64,000 nucleotides of DNA from Ophioceras dolichostomum. Its lineage: Eukaryota > Ascomycota > Sordariomycetes > Magnaporthales > Ophioceraceae. Positions 10,801-22,573 of this stretch are shown here, piece after piece; position 1 is the first letter of the stretch, and every line of letters starts with the position of its first letter. The translations under genes and the position numbers were made by a program. The DNA lies in the NCBI GenBank assembly GCA_003049485.1, contig PYST01000058.1, positions 62,001-126,000 on the forward strand. Direction: 5' to 3'. The notes under the pieces are model-generated. The model searched no databases and was not told the origin of the DNA. It worked only from the letters and a program-made list of their open reading frames with translations.

Positions 10801-13800
10801 CTAACCTGTTAGCTGACAGTCTGGGTTTGGGGGTCTGCATCCCAGTCGGTGCAAGCAGCTGCTGACATTCATGTTCTTCTTTTGCCAGCCGGTCCACCAC
10901 AGATGCCGGGAGTCATTTTCATCAGTCCCAGCGTTTGAGCTATATGGAGGAGGCCGAAAGCTTGGTCCGTAACGGAGGAAGACAAGGTATGGGCAAGGTA
11001 TGTACAGATCACCTGCGGCACAGCTGGTTCCGGACGGCGCAGATGACACGATGGATGATGAATAGCCTCTGGTTCTGCAGTTCGGCCCAACGGACGGAAC
11101 AAAAAGTTCAGGCGTCGATGCGTTGATGATCAAAAGCAAGCCTCCGTCTTTCGGGGGGGCACGTGCGGAGTATTGACAGAGTGGTAGGAATCAGAAGAAA
11201 CTGAGGTTGTATATGTGCAAGCAGTGCGTCGAAAAAAAGAAGCAAAAGGAATTGGACAAGAAGAAAAGAAGCAGAAAAGCAGAAAATTGTACTGGTATGG
11301 AGGGGTCGAATTCGACAACTTTCCGAGCCAGGGTTGTCAGAAGGGGGGAGGGGGCGGTCAGAAGAATATTTCCGTGGGTCCTTCTTTTCCAGCCATCGGC
11401 CATCGTTCCAGACGACTGGAACGAATTTGGGGGGTACAAGCGGACCTGGGAGCGGGCTTGGAAGCGGGCAGGCAAGTGGACAAGCGGGGAGAGCTCGAGA
11501 GGAAGCAGGACTGCAGGAGAAAGGTGGTGGGTGGGTGAGGTGGCCGGCGCAGCACGCCACACAGAACATCCAATCCTCCCACAAGACGACGACGGGCCAC
11601 TCCTGGGACCGAGCTGACCCAATGACGCCCGACTCGCGATCCTTCTTCGCCTCCTTGCCTCAACTTCCCTGCCACCCTGCTCACCAATATTGACCTGTCA
11701 TGTTTCCGAGAATCTTGCAATGTTGGGCAGCTCAACGTATCTACCGTAGCAGTCACGAGCGAGCCTGGAGCCCTGGACTCTCCCTGGACTCTGGAGCCAG
11801 AGCCACAATAACTAGCGCTGCGCGTGTATTCCGTATTTCCCGCTCATACCGCCCCTTTGGAGCGTTTTGGGGTCTTAGAAAGTGGGAACTAAGACTGGGA
11901 TTATTACTACATACAGTAGGAGTGGGACTGGATGCTGAGATTAGGACTCGAGTGAGAAAAAAAAGAAGAAAAAAAGAAAGTAATAAAAAGGAAGAGGCAT
12001 CTCGCAACCTTCTCTCAGTTGCACACGTGGTCGTGCGTGTGCATACAATGGAGCAAGTATAACGGAGCTCGCTGCTCCATTTCATCTGATAATAGGCGGT
12101 GGGAGGAAGCGGTCGAGCTCAAATAGGCTAGCAAGGCTGATATTCCAAGCAACTTCTGCGCCGCCCTCGTTTTGGATCCCCCGTCCTCACCGCAACTATT
12201 ACGGAAGTACTTACATCCATGCCACACAACTGTATCTGAGGCGAGTTGGCAGACGACACCGGCTGCCAGCACTACATACATACAGCACACTGCAGCAGCA
12301 CCATGACCATGCCAGCTAGCAAGCATTAGCGGCAGCAACAGGGCGGGATGAGGTGGTGGGCTTGGGCGTCAAGGCGTCAAACAACAGGGCATGTTTGGAT
12401 GATTCTGCTGCAAGCAAAATGCTGCTGCATGCTGCAAGGCAAGGACAAGGGATGAGGAAAATATTCATCATGCAGCTTGCGTCCTCCTGGTCTGCTGGCC
12501 TGCTGGCCTGCTGGCCTTGTCTCAAGTACTCCGCCCCAGAAGATACACAGGACGCATTTATTCCTTTCAGAATGATATTCCTCATCTCTTCTGCGCAATC
12601 TCTATTTGTAGGTAGCTTTATAGGTACTTCTCTCTTTCGCTCCACACATCCGCCGACAACCTCGCCCACAACGATGCACGTACTGTGGTACATCCATCCA
12701 CCAGTATTCCGTGTCAGCCTTCTTCTGCTGCATCCATCGCTCGCCCTTGGACGTCGCTCATTCTCAAAAATCGAGATGCCTGCTCGCCCCGCGAGAGAAA
12801 CAAGCGGTGACGTACTTCTTGGTTCTGTGGGCTCAGGGCTTAACGCTGCAATGCCGGGACAGGGGTCTGCCTTCCGCGAGAGGATATCTGGAGGCACAGA
12901 TGATCCATCTTCGCCTGAACCCCATCGTCGTCCGGGTCCGGCCAGCAAAGCACCCACTCAACATGACCCAGAGTCCACGAGCTCACGAGTCCACCGGGCA
13001 CCGGTTCCCCTCTTGCCCTCCCACACCGCACCGATGTGACTGCACACACCCACCCCACCACCATCTACTCCAACGAAGCAGAAGTTGGCAGGCAAATCCC
13101 ACCAGTGGCGGCAAGGCCTGTGGCAGATAGCCCGCATACATGCATATCAGGTCACCCTTGGTTTACGACACGCATCCTCGGCCGCACCACACCACCTCCC
13201 TCGCCCACCACCACCACCACCACCAGCACAACTGCACACTTTTCCCATGCTCGCTCTCTCGGCATCTTACGTGCAAAGGATGACACTACAGCACCTGTGA
13301 CGGTAGGCCACCCACCTTCCCGTTCCCCCTTCCATTCTCCCTTCCATATACCCTTCCAGAGAGATGATGCGCAGGACAAGGAGAGGTGCGTGATATATCT
13401 CATCCCATCCCTCTCATGTATAATACCACGCATACTATATGTCTAAAATGTCTGTGCAGAACACGCATCACCTCTCACTTTCCTTCCTCCTTTTTTTCTC
13501 CCCTCCCCCTCCCCCTCCCCGTCCACGGCGTGCGGCGTGCTTCGTGTTGGCGCCATGATCGTGTGCGTGGGACAGAAATGTGGTGCGAGCTGGTTCGAGG
13601 AGTACGGCAGCTGTCGGGGCTGGAACTGGCTGGGACTGACTGGATATCGGGACGCCGTTGTCCTCATGTGCTGCTTTTTTCGCTACCACAAATCGCAACG
13701 CTAAATAACTTTATTGCGACTGCCTGCTTGTACACTCCCACTTCCACTCTCGGCCTGCACGGGTACCTACGGGGGGAAGGACGGGCAAATAGAGGGAGGG

Positions 13801-16800
13801 GCCTAAGCTAAGGTCGACCTGCCATGTTGCTAGGTTCTGCTACCCCTAGTCCCTCGGCTACTCCATTTTACCAATTGCTTGTCCGCGACACCACGGTAGC
13901 ACTACCTCGTTCAGCTACATCATTTGCTACAGTCCAAAGACCCGTAGACTCCATAGCTCGTACCGTAGCACGTCCCGGGCGGCGCATGATGAACTGGTGT
14001 CACAAAGCCCTCTCCCGTAGTGAGATCCACTGCCGCTCCCCGTTCGTTCGCTCTCGCCGCTCAATACACACTTCTTCGTACTATGCACGTGCCTACGACA
14101 ACGGACGGCCTTATTAATGTTGGTAAGTAGAAAAGCACAGGAGGTACTAACCACTACGCGACTACTAGACGAGAACTTGAAAGAACAAGAGCATGGATTC
14201 GCCTGCTTGCAGGAATGGGAATGAAGGGAATGGATGCGCGAGCATGCAGGCTTGCGGTGTGGTTCATCTACAGATCAATAGCCTACCCACACTGCGTGTG
14301 CGAGCTAACGCAATGCGCCCCTACCCAACTGCAACTTCTGCAACTGACTTCTGCAACGGAGGGCCAGCCACAGGTGCACTCGAGAGCCATTCGTCGGAGC
14401 AGCCTCGGAACTGCATGGAGAGCATGGAGTCACGTCCTTCGCGTCCTCCTGCAACGATTCGCCTCGTGTTCAGGAAGCAAAGAAAAAGGCGCACCAGACC
14501 TCGGTACTGCTGCCGTGTCGCGGCACCGCCGTTGTCGATACCCCGACAAATGCATGACTCTTTACCTTCCAGGTTGGTATGTCATTGACCCGGCTGTCAT
14601 GCTTTGTACGTGCATACCACAGCGATTTGTGGAACTGGCCAGTGCTCCAAATTGCGAATGGTCTCATGTCAGGGTTTTTTTTTTTCTCCCTTCCTTCTTC
14701 CCGGAGAAATTGCCCATGTCTCGCCTTGGGCTCCTTTCCCAGAGTCTCACTTGCATATCTACAGTACTCCGTACCACACTCATTTATAGTACGACTACAT
14801 ATTCCTCGGAGCCTCGCGCACAACTTACGTTGTACCAAAGTACCTTGGACGTGCGTTTGCCGGGATTGTGCAACTATGGCTTCCTCCTCCCGTCACCAAG
14901 TTCAGGTCCTCTCGCCTGCAAAAGCCCTCCCGGAACAACAGCTGGCTTTGCTTTCTCTAACTTTGTCATACCTCTTAGCCGGAGGAGAGACACAGCAGAA
15001 GAAGAGAAAAATAGACTTGTCATTGTTGACTGGGGTTGGCTGAGGAGAGCAACCAAAAAAAAAAAAAAAAAAAAAAGAGATCGACGTACAAAACACCCCC
15101 GGTTCCTCGTTCCTCCTATTTGCCCTGGCTATCTTCCGCCTCGTTTTGCTTCGGTTGGCTTTGGGCTCTCTGGTTTCGGTTCCTGGGGATCAGCAACAGG
15201 AACCCCCCAGCCTGTCCATCACGTCCCGCGTCAGCTCTTTCTGGCAGAAAGCTGCAGCTTTCAAGCAGGATGGAGTGGATGGCGAGCCTTGCTTTCCAAA
15301 GTTGACACCTGCGCGACCAGCAACCCAAGATGCGCCGGTGGCCACTCAAACTCCAAAACTATTACTCACAGTCTTGCGTGCCTCTCCAAACATCTCCACA
15401 CATCCCGACATATGCTTTCTCCATCTCCATCCTAGTCCCTACCTTGCCTACCTATGCATCCGAAAAATCCACATCCAAACCCGTTTGCTACGTACCTACA
15501 TAAAACACATTCACAAAAACATACTACCTACATAGACACACAAGACTCACAACGAGACGGTGTGCAATGCATGTGGTTGTGGCATCTACATGCAGATGCA
15601 GACATCAAAACTGGGTGAGCACGCCAAGCATAGTAGCTTGCGTCACTAGACCGCTCGTTCGGGACCCGCCAGACATGAATGATGCCAGCATAAAACGCCA
15701 TCCTCGATGGATTTGCCGACTGGCCTCGCTTGTTGAACATCCCATCTGAAGTCGAGAAATACCCATCTGCCTTCGTCCTCGGGAAGCCACGGCATCATAC
15801 AGCGCTACACGCATACACGCATACACACCATACACACACGCAAGTGACGGGCAAAATATCGACCTGTCACTCTGATGACGAAAAAGGCAGCTCGAAGAGG
15901 ACGCATCTGCAGATATCCAGGACAATGATAGAAGTTCCGAGAAAGCAGGCGAACAAGCAAGCAAGGGCTTAAAACACGCAGCAATTGCACAAAGTACATA
16001 CAACACACTTCCGCAAGGTACGGAATACATAAGGCGGTTGAGCGAGTCAGACTGTCAGAGAGAGGCCAAAGGGTTTATCCCGGACATATGAGGTACCTTG
16101 AGTAACGACCCATGTACCCTCTGACGGAGCTCTGGTAGCCGGCGGCCACGGTTGAGTCGACCGACTCCATTGCAGGGATGTGGATGGTGGTGGGTACGGA
16201 CTTCGAGCACCACCCCTACTAGGGCGTACCCGTCACTCTGGCTCCGAACACTTGACACCCTGCCTAGACCACGGTCCTCTTTCGAGTTGGTGCACACAGG
16301 GGCAAAGCTGAAAGCGATGAAGAGAGCTGGAGACAACAAAAGAAGAACAGAAGACCAATAAAGGTACAAAACAACGAAAAGGGGAAGAAAAAGCGAAAGA
16401 AGAATGAGAAGATGGGGAAAAAGGAAAAAAAGAAAAGAAAAGAAAACACAAGCTGAAGTTCAGTTCAGTTGGGGAGGTACTGCTGGTGTGACAGCTCATC
16501 ACAGAACAAAATTGAAAAGAAAGGAAAGGAAATAGAAGATGGACAGGAGCTGGAAGAACCACTTTCCCGGGAAAGAAGAGAATCATGTCCCGTGAGACTG
16601 TGGAATCCCAGCAAGAAACCAGCCGGAAGCCAGTCAGCAGCGGCCAGCAAGCAAAAAAGCCAGCCAGCAGGTGCAGCCAGCCAGCCAGCTGTCGGCGAAG
16701 GAATGATTGCTCTAAGCCCTGTCGGTGATGGTTCTAGTTCTCCACTTCCACAACTGGCAAGGGCCCCAGCAGCTTTTTCTGCACCCCGGGCCCCGGCCAA

Positions 16801-17397
16801 CACCACCCTGTTGAAAGTAACCACACTCCCTCCATCCCCATGCTCCCATGTTTCCATGCTCCCATGTTCCTATGCCCCATGTCACTCCCCTCCCAGGTCC
16901 TTCCTTTTCTCCCCCCTAGTCGGTCCCCGGTAATGGCTGGCCGCCGTTCAGGTACCTGCTGCTGCCCACGCCTGCCCACTGCCCAGATAAGAAGAAGAGC
17001 TGGTCGTGGGACGCAGACTGTGGGACACCGGGACGAAGAAAAAAAGAAAGAAAAAAGAGCAAGAGGGACGAAAAAGGTGATGACCACCACAACAATAAAA
17101 AAAGGCCAGGCCTGCTCTTTTTCGCCCTGCATCACCCCTGAAGCGTGGCTGACCCTGTCCTGTCTGCCCTGTCTGTCTGTCCTGCCTTACCTTGACTTGA
17201 CCGACCCCCGTTCCCAGTTCTCGCACCGACCTACGACCTGAACCTGGACTGACTTGACTGCTCGGCTGGCAAGAAAGCGAGACGGGAGAGAAATCAGGAA
17301 AGGACGGGGAGAAATAAAACAAAAAAGGAAGGCAAAATAAGGAAGAAGAAGGAAGTTTGTCTCCAGCTGGAACACGCTGACGACATCGACGACCCAT
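4802..17397. other. Long stretch (12.6 kb) without a supportable gene
   Basis: I find no recognisable protein, tRNA, rRNA or transposon. Many ORFs of 60-400 codons exist on both strands but none has domain-like composition or conserved motifs. Content is simple: purine and pyrimidine tracts, short homopolymers, GTCA tetranucleotide repeats near 7530-7560 and several CCTAGGTACC-type palindromes (8329-8342, 10526-10535, 10593-10612). It probably contains distal regulatory DNA of the bZIP gene downstream and may contain noncoding transcripts, but the sequence alone does not show them. Confidence 0.5.
15055..15076 (+). repeat. Poly-A run (22 A)
   Basis: Uninterrupted run of 22 A within noncoding DNA. 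No retroelement body or obvious target-site duplication was seen beside it. Confidence 0.9.
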
Positions 17398-19624
17398 GCC
17401 ATCAAGCCGCTGCCTTTCTTTTACGGGCCGTCACTCTCGGTCTATTCGTCCCTTTCTCCCACTCACTTGAGGATCTAATACGGCCGACGCAAACACCAAG
17501 CAACCGAACGACAACAGCGCCTCTTGCGTCTTTCCGCCAGGCGCTCAGCCCATCATCACATCTCATCATCAGCTCGCCTCTCCGGCAACCTGAAAGCGGG
17601 AAGGAGACAAGAGGCATCCCAATATCACGAGACAGGCTCCACGCTCGTTCTCGTTGGACCCGCTAGCCCGTCTCTTCTGTGTCTCCTGTGTCTTCTGGTC
17701 TCCCATTCGCGCCCGGCGGCAGCAGCCATCGCAAACACTACCAGGCAACATCAGCAGAAGCACCGACGCCAGCAGCAAACCAGCCAGCCAGCCAGCAGCA
17801 GCACCCCAAACAGCAACCGGCACCAGCATCAGCACACACACGCCCACGCTCACTCGGCCCTCACGCCCGGGTTCAGGGCGGATTACGAGGCAAGAGGGGC
17901 GAAAGCAGCAAAGGAACAAGCCTTGGCCGGGACTTCCATCCATTCAGAGAGCCTCGAGCCCTCCTAGCGCTGTGGGTTTCCTGTGACCACTCACTGGACG
18001 AGGCTCTCGCTGAACATCGTGACTGGTCCATCAGGGCTGCAACTCATCCCACTCGAGCAGGAGAAAGAGAGCAGGAGAGAAGACGATTACCCGCAGCAGC
18101 AACATCAGCATCAGACCTGTCACCTTCGCCGGCCGCCCTCCTCTTCGTTTAAACTAGTAACAGCACAGCACCGCTCAGCACTTCTTTGTTCTGCAGAGGG
18201 CCCAACCGTCATCCGTCCTCTGTTCTCCGTCCTCCACACCCACCCACACACACCCCCCTCATCATCCCTCATCCTGCTGGCTTGCCTGTACCCCTTATTG
18301 TTACACCCCAGTCAAGCCTTTGTAGCTCCCACCCACTCGCTCCTCACTCGCTCGCCATCCTTCTTTTACTGCTGCACAGAGTACAAACACCTACCACTGA
18401 CCCTACCCTACGTAGCCCACCCCTCTCCCCAAGCTACCAGAACTCCAAATCCATCTATCCCACCCCCGGAATCAGAAAGCTAGAGGCTGCTGCTGAGCCG
18501 GGACTGGGCCCCACGATCCTTCCTCGACTGCCACTGCTGCCCAGCAATCTGTTCGCAGAGTGTTCGCAGAGCAGAGCTTGCGCACCTGCTGTCGGCCGTC
18601 ACTCACTCGTTACTCGATCGTTGACGACTACCCAACTAGTGCATTTTCCTCTTTGCTTCTTTTCATCTTCCTGGCTTCCACTCGGCTTCCACCTGGGTAC
18701 CTAAAAGCAAGTACATGCGCCTGTATCACCCGTGTGATAGGTCACTTCCAACCCAGAATCCACAGCTAGACCGGTCTGGGACACCTATCACGCACCACTC
18801 GGCTCGGCCTGCTCACTTACAAAGTCGCAGGTCTCCTCGATCTAGTTCCTTGGTCTCCCCTCGACCCCATTGTTGCCTCACCACTCTTTTATCTCTCCCC
18901 CATATTAACTTTATTTCATCTCCATTTCCATACCTTCCAAAAATCAACCAAAATTGCTCAACCCCCTAATATATCCGGGCCCGAGCTACCTACCCCCTTC
19001 CCACAAGCACACCGTGTCGAGGAGGCAGGCTTAGGCAACCAGAGCCTGCAAACCTGCTTCTTTCGGAGCTACGGAACCCAACCCCTTTCTCCCATTCCCT
19101 CCGAGCATCCCGAGCCGCAGCCAGGGAAGGCTCAGGCTCCCATCCGAAAAGAAAAGCTGGCGGTCGACGCGCCTCGCAGGTTACCTACCGATTCCCGCCT
19201 ACACCAGGCCAAAGCGAGCGAGATCCCAGAGCAACAACAACAGCGGCGGCAGTCTCCAAGTGCATCATCACGAGTGTGCCCCGAGCCGCCGCCTCCTGGC
19301 GTGAGTGCCGGCGGGGACCAGGCACAGACTTCCCCTCCTGCTGCTCCTCCTGCTGCTGCCACTAGCCTCACAGCCCCAGACCAGGGCAGCCTTGTCCGCA
19401 GCACCGGATACCCTTCGTACTCATCCGCAAGCTCCAGCTCGCCATCCAGTTTCGTCGATTCTTCCAACTCCCCCAGATCCTCCCAAGCGGCATCGGCGGC
19501 ATCGGTGGCGGCGTCGGAAAGTGGAACGTGGGACGCGCAAACGCACGCGCAGGGCGGTCGCAGCAGTGGTGGTCAATGTGCCGTTCCCCGAGACCCCCTC
19601 CAGAGCGACGGGGCACAGGATTCG
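17398..19624 (+). promoter_or_regulatory. ATG-depleted, C-rich leader of the bZIP gene
   Basis: On the + strand this 2.2 kb contains only two ATG triplets, at 18715 and 19576, apart from the gene's own ATG at 19625. Stretches of 1.3 kb (17398-18714) and 0.86 kb (18718-19575) have none. The sequence is C/T-rich with CAG/CCAG and CACCC tracts. Avoidance of ATG is what selection on a scanned 5' leader would produce, so the transcript probably starts near or upstream of 17.4 kb. Reading frame 2 is open without a stop from 18770 onward, so the proximal 850 bp may be coding through an upstream exon or a non-AUG start. Confidence 0.5.
18715..18969 (+). other. Upstream ORF in the bZIP leader (84 codons)
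   Basis: This is the only ATG-initiated ORF in the leader between 17398 and 19575. It ends with TAA 650 bp before the ATG at 19625. It could act as a translational uORF. No usable splice donor was seen inside that would join it to the main frame. Its peptide is Ser/Pro/His-rich and has no known domain. Confidence 0.3.
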
Positions 19625-22573
19625 ATGCCGCAGAGAACCTCTGCGTCTCGCCCTCCCCCGCCTCCCCAGCGCTCGCAGTCGAGGTCTCCTCCAGGACCCG
19701 CCTTAGACCCCAGAGACCCTCGAGACTACAGAGATCCCAGAGACGCCCCAGAAGTGACGCGAGATCCCCGAGACCCCCGAGACCCTCGAGACCATCGAGA
19801 CCCTCGGGATATCAGATCCGTCTACGCGTCTCCGACATCCTCGCAGAGTCAAGGGGCAGGAGGGACGGGAACTGGAGTCGGGTCCGGACCGCCAGGTGCC
19901 CGTGACAGTGTGAGTGGTGTTGGTGGCGACGATGGTAGTCATCAGCAGCAAAACCAGCAGCAACAACGCCAGCATCATCACCAGCACCACCAGCAGCATC
20001 ACCAGCAGCATATTCAAGGCCACGTCCAATTACAGCTTCACGGCCCAGCCGCAGGTCCCGAGCCCGCCGCAACCCCTACAGGCGTGGCTCCCCCTCAAGA
20101 TCAAAGCCTACCACCAAGGGCGAGCGATGTCCGCCGCATCTTGAACCCTGCCGGCTCGCCCCAGCAGGCTCTAGAAGCATCGACAGAGTCCCTTCGGCCT
20201 TCACCTGCCACTGAGCGCAGTGACCCATTTTCCACATCAGCAGGTTTACCAGCAGGTTTACCGGGTTTGCCAGGACCAGGTCTTGGCCCTCTTGGCCCTC
20301 TTGCCGGCGCTCCGCGGAGGGGACCAAATCATCCTTACTCCTCTTCCTCTTCGGGTCGGCCACCTTACCAAATGCATCAAGGGCAAACACCATCGCCGGG
20401 CGAGAGCCCGGTACCGACACCCCTACCGCCGGCCCATACTTTGGCAGAACGACCTCCAGCAGCGGCTGGGCAGCTCCCGGTGGCCTCGCCACAGCCAACT
20501 CATCCATACTTCCCCCCTCCTCGACATATTCTCACTCCACGATCGCCACGGTCGGCAAGCCTCGGCGGACCGGGGCTTATGATGAGGGAAGTGCAGCATC
20601 CTGCTTTTGGCCAGCACGGGCAGCACGGACAGCATGGACCACATGGGCCACAAGGGCCTCAGGGGCCTCAGGGGCCTCATCCGCTCTCCATATCACCTAC
20701 TCGTCCCGGCTCGAGGTCTCATGAGCAAACGCCGCAGTTCCTCCCAACTGGGGCACCACCGCCACAACCACCACCGCAGCAACCAATACCGTCACCGTAC
20801 ACCAGCGGCGGCCCCTTAGGATATGGTCCTCCGCCAGTTGGGAACCGTTCTCTATCTCAGCCGGTACATGGCTTTGCACCATTACAGCAGCAGCATTATC
20901 AGCAGCAGCAGCAGCAGCCACAGGAGCCTCCGCAGCAACATCAATATCAACCGCAGCAGCCACCGCGGGACCTGCCAAATCAGATTCCGAAAAAGCGCAC
21001 GTCGACGGGGCGCGAGATACAGGCTCGACCGCCACCACAGACACCACAGTTTATGACGGAAGGAGGCGGAAACGGCGGGCCAAGAGGGAGGCCCGGCAGA
21101 GCCAGTGAGCAGGCGGCTATGTTGATGAACACGCTCCGGGCCAGCGCGGGTCCAGGGGTACCAGGCGGGTCCGCGGACACGGTGTTGATGGCCATCCAAC
21201 CGGCGACGGGCGACACGATCCACGTACCGATCGACTTCCACCAGGCGTCGAAGGTGGCGGACGAGAAGAGGCAGCGAAACGCCGGGGCGTCGGCGCGGTT
21301 CCGGGCTCGTAAGCGGGAGCGGGACAAGGAGGTGCAGGTCGGCCTGCAGCGGATGGAGGCGCAGCTGAAGGAGCTGGAGGCCGAGAACCGCCAGTTGATG
21401 CAGGACCGCGACTTCTACCGCGAGGAGAGGAACCGGTACCGGCTCCTCGTCGAGCGCGACCCGGCGCTGAGGGAGGAGGCGGAGCAGAACGTTCCGCCTT
21501 CGAGCCCGTCGCAGCACGAATCCGTCTATCGTCGGAGCACCAGCGGAGGCCCGTTCTCCACCAGCGAGGGCAGCCCCATGTCTCAAGTGCCGTCCACGAC
21601 CAGCAACACCGGTCCAGTGCCGCCGCCTCCTGCCAGAACGAGCTCTCTCCTCCACCCATCGTCATCCTCCTCGTCGTCGCAGCAGCAGCAGCAACAGCAG
21701 CAGCAACAACAACAACAACAACAACAACAGCCGCTCGCCCCAGGGCCGCCACCGAATCATCCTCAGATGCAGATACAGCAGCAGGCCGGCCTCCCAATGC
21801 CCTTGGGTCCTTTATCTTCATACCAGGTCGACAACAACCCCGTCGAAGAGCGACCGACTCGACGCCGCCGAACCCTCCCTCCGAGCAGCATCGGCGGCTT
21901 ACCTCCCCAACAGCAACAGGGGCCGCCGCAGCCCATGGACTACTCCTACGGCACGCCACCACCACTGCAAAGCCCCCTCCCCGCCCCTCCCGCGATGCCG
22001 TTCCACCCGGGCCTGGGCTACACGACGCCGCCGCCGACGCGACCCGTCGTCCACGGACCGCCCACCCCGGCGAACCCGCGACTTCCGCCCCTGCGCCTCG
22101 ACCAGCCCGGCACGGGCATGGGCGGCATCGGCTTTGGCATGGGGGGGATGAACCCGGCCTCTCCGATCTCGACCACCACGTCCGCGGACCAGCAGCAGCA
22201 GATAACAAGCCGTGGCCCGACGCCCACGCAGGTGGGAGGACAGCCGCAGCCGCCGCCGCCGCCGCCGCCTCTGTCGCCGCAGCATCATGCGCACCAGGGA
22301 TCGTTCCCTTCGACGACGACGACAAGCGGCCCGCAGTCGATACACCCTGGTCAAACCGGTGGTCAGCAGCAGTACCCTCCGTCGACAACGGCCGCCTTCG
22401 ACGGCCGAGCGCCGGGGTCTATGGCTCAGTGGGCGACGGCGCCGCGTCAACAGCTACCGCCGCCACCACCACCACCGCCTCCGCCGCTGTCCCAGCAACC
22501 TTCTCAACAACAACAGCAGCAACAACAGCAACAGCAACAACAACAACATCCGCACGATCCGAGCCAGAGATAA
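19625..22573 (+). CDS. Large bZIP transcription factor with poly-Q and Pro-rich regions
   Basis: From the first in-frame ATG the protein has 982 aa. The basic region is around residues 543-566 (EKRQRNAGASARFRARKRER), with the bZIP signature Asn552-x7-Arg560. A coiled-coil zipper follows (LQRMEAQLKELEAENRQL, then DRDFYREERNRYR). The NAGASARFR form is common in fungal bZIP regulators. Before it stands a short conserved-looking segment (IHVPIDFHQASKVADEK). The rest is disordered: a 9-bp-unit repeat coding Arg-Asp-Pro triplets (19703-19812), poly-His/Gln, poly-Pro, and glutamine tracts at about 21680-21730 and 22500-22548, typical of activation regions. The frame remains open upstream to 18770 with natural-looking sequence but no ATG, so the true N-terminus is unresolved. 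Specific target genes cannot be inferred. Confidence 0.85.
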   Translation: MPQRTSASRPPPPPQRSQSRSPPGPALDPRDPRDYRDPRDAPEVTRDPRDPRDPRDHRDPRDIRSVYASPTSSQSQGAGGTGTGVGSGPPGARDSVSGVGGDDGSHQQQNQQQQRQHHHQHHQQHHQQHIQGHVQLQLHGPAAGPEPAATPTGVAPPQDQSLPPRASDVRRILNPAGSPQQALEASTESLRPSPATERSDPFSTSAGLPAGLPGLPGPGLGPLGPLAGAPRRGPNHPYSSSSSGRPPYQMHQGQTPSPGESPVPTPLPPAHTLAERPPAAAGQLPVASPQPTHPYFPPPRHILTPRSPRSASLGGPGLMMREVQHPAFGQHGQHGQHGPHGPQGPQGPQGPHPLSISPTRPGSRSHEQTPQFLPTGAPPPQPPPQQPIPSPYTSGGPLGYGPPPVGNRSLSQPVHGFAPLQQQHYQQQQQQPQEPPQQHQYQPQQPPRDLPNQIPKKRTSTGREIQARPPPQTPQFMTEGGGNGGPRGRPGRASEQAAMLMNTLRASAGPGVPGGSADTVLMAIQPATGDTIHVPIDFHQASKVADEKRQRNAGASARFRARKRERDKEVQVGLQRMEAQLKELEAENRQLMQDRDFYREERNRYRLLVERDPALREEAEQNVPPSSPSQHESVYRRSTSGGPFSTSEGSPMSQVPSTTSNTGPVPPPPARTSSLLHPSSSSSSSQQQQQQQQQQQQQQQQQPLAPGPPPNHPQMQIQQQAGLPMPLGPLSSYQVDNNPVEERPTRRRRTLPPSSIGGLPPQQQQGPPQPMDYSYGTPPPLQSPLPAPPAMPFHPGLGYTTPPPTRPVVHGPPTPANPRLPPLRLDQPGTGMGGIGFGMGGMNPASPISTTTSADQQQQITSRGPTPTQVGGQPQPPPPPPPLSPQHHAHQGSFPSTTTTSGPQSIHPGQTGGQQQYPPSTTAAFDGRAPGSMAQWATAPRQQLPPPPPPPPPPLSQQPSQQQQQQQQQQQQQQHPHDPSQR

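Noticed and set aside
12353..13039. 228-codon ORF in the long gene-free region
   Set aside because: No motif, no intron signals and no coding-type composition; an antisense ORF of similar length overlaps it.
14215..15435. 406-codon ATG-initiated ORF on the plus strand
   Set aside because: It crosses a poly-A run, has no domain, and its composition is that of noncoding DNA read in one frame (Cys/Arg/Ser/Leu mix with short low-complexity runs). Length alone is not enough.
21117..22388. 423-codon ORF antisense to the bZIP gene
   Set aside because: Same GC shadow effect, made of Ala/Arg/Gly/Ser repeats complementary to poly-Q and poly-P codons.
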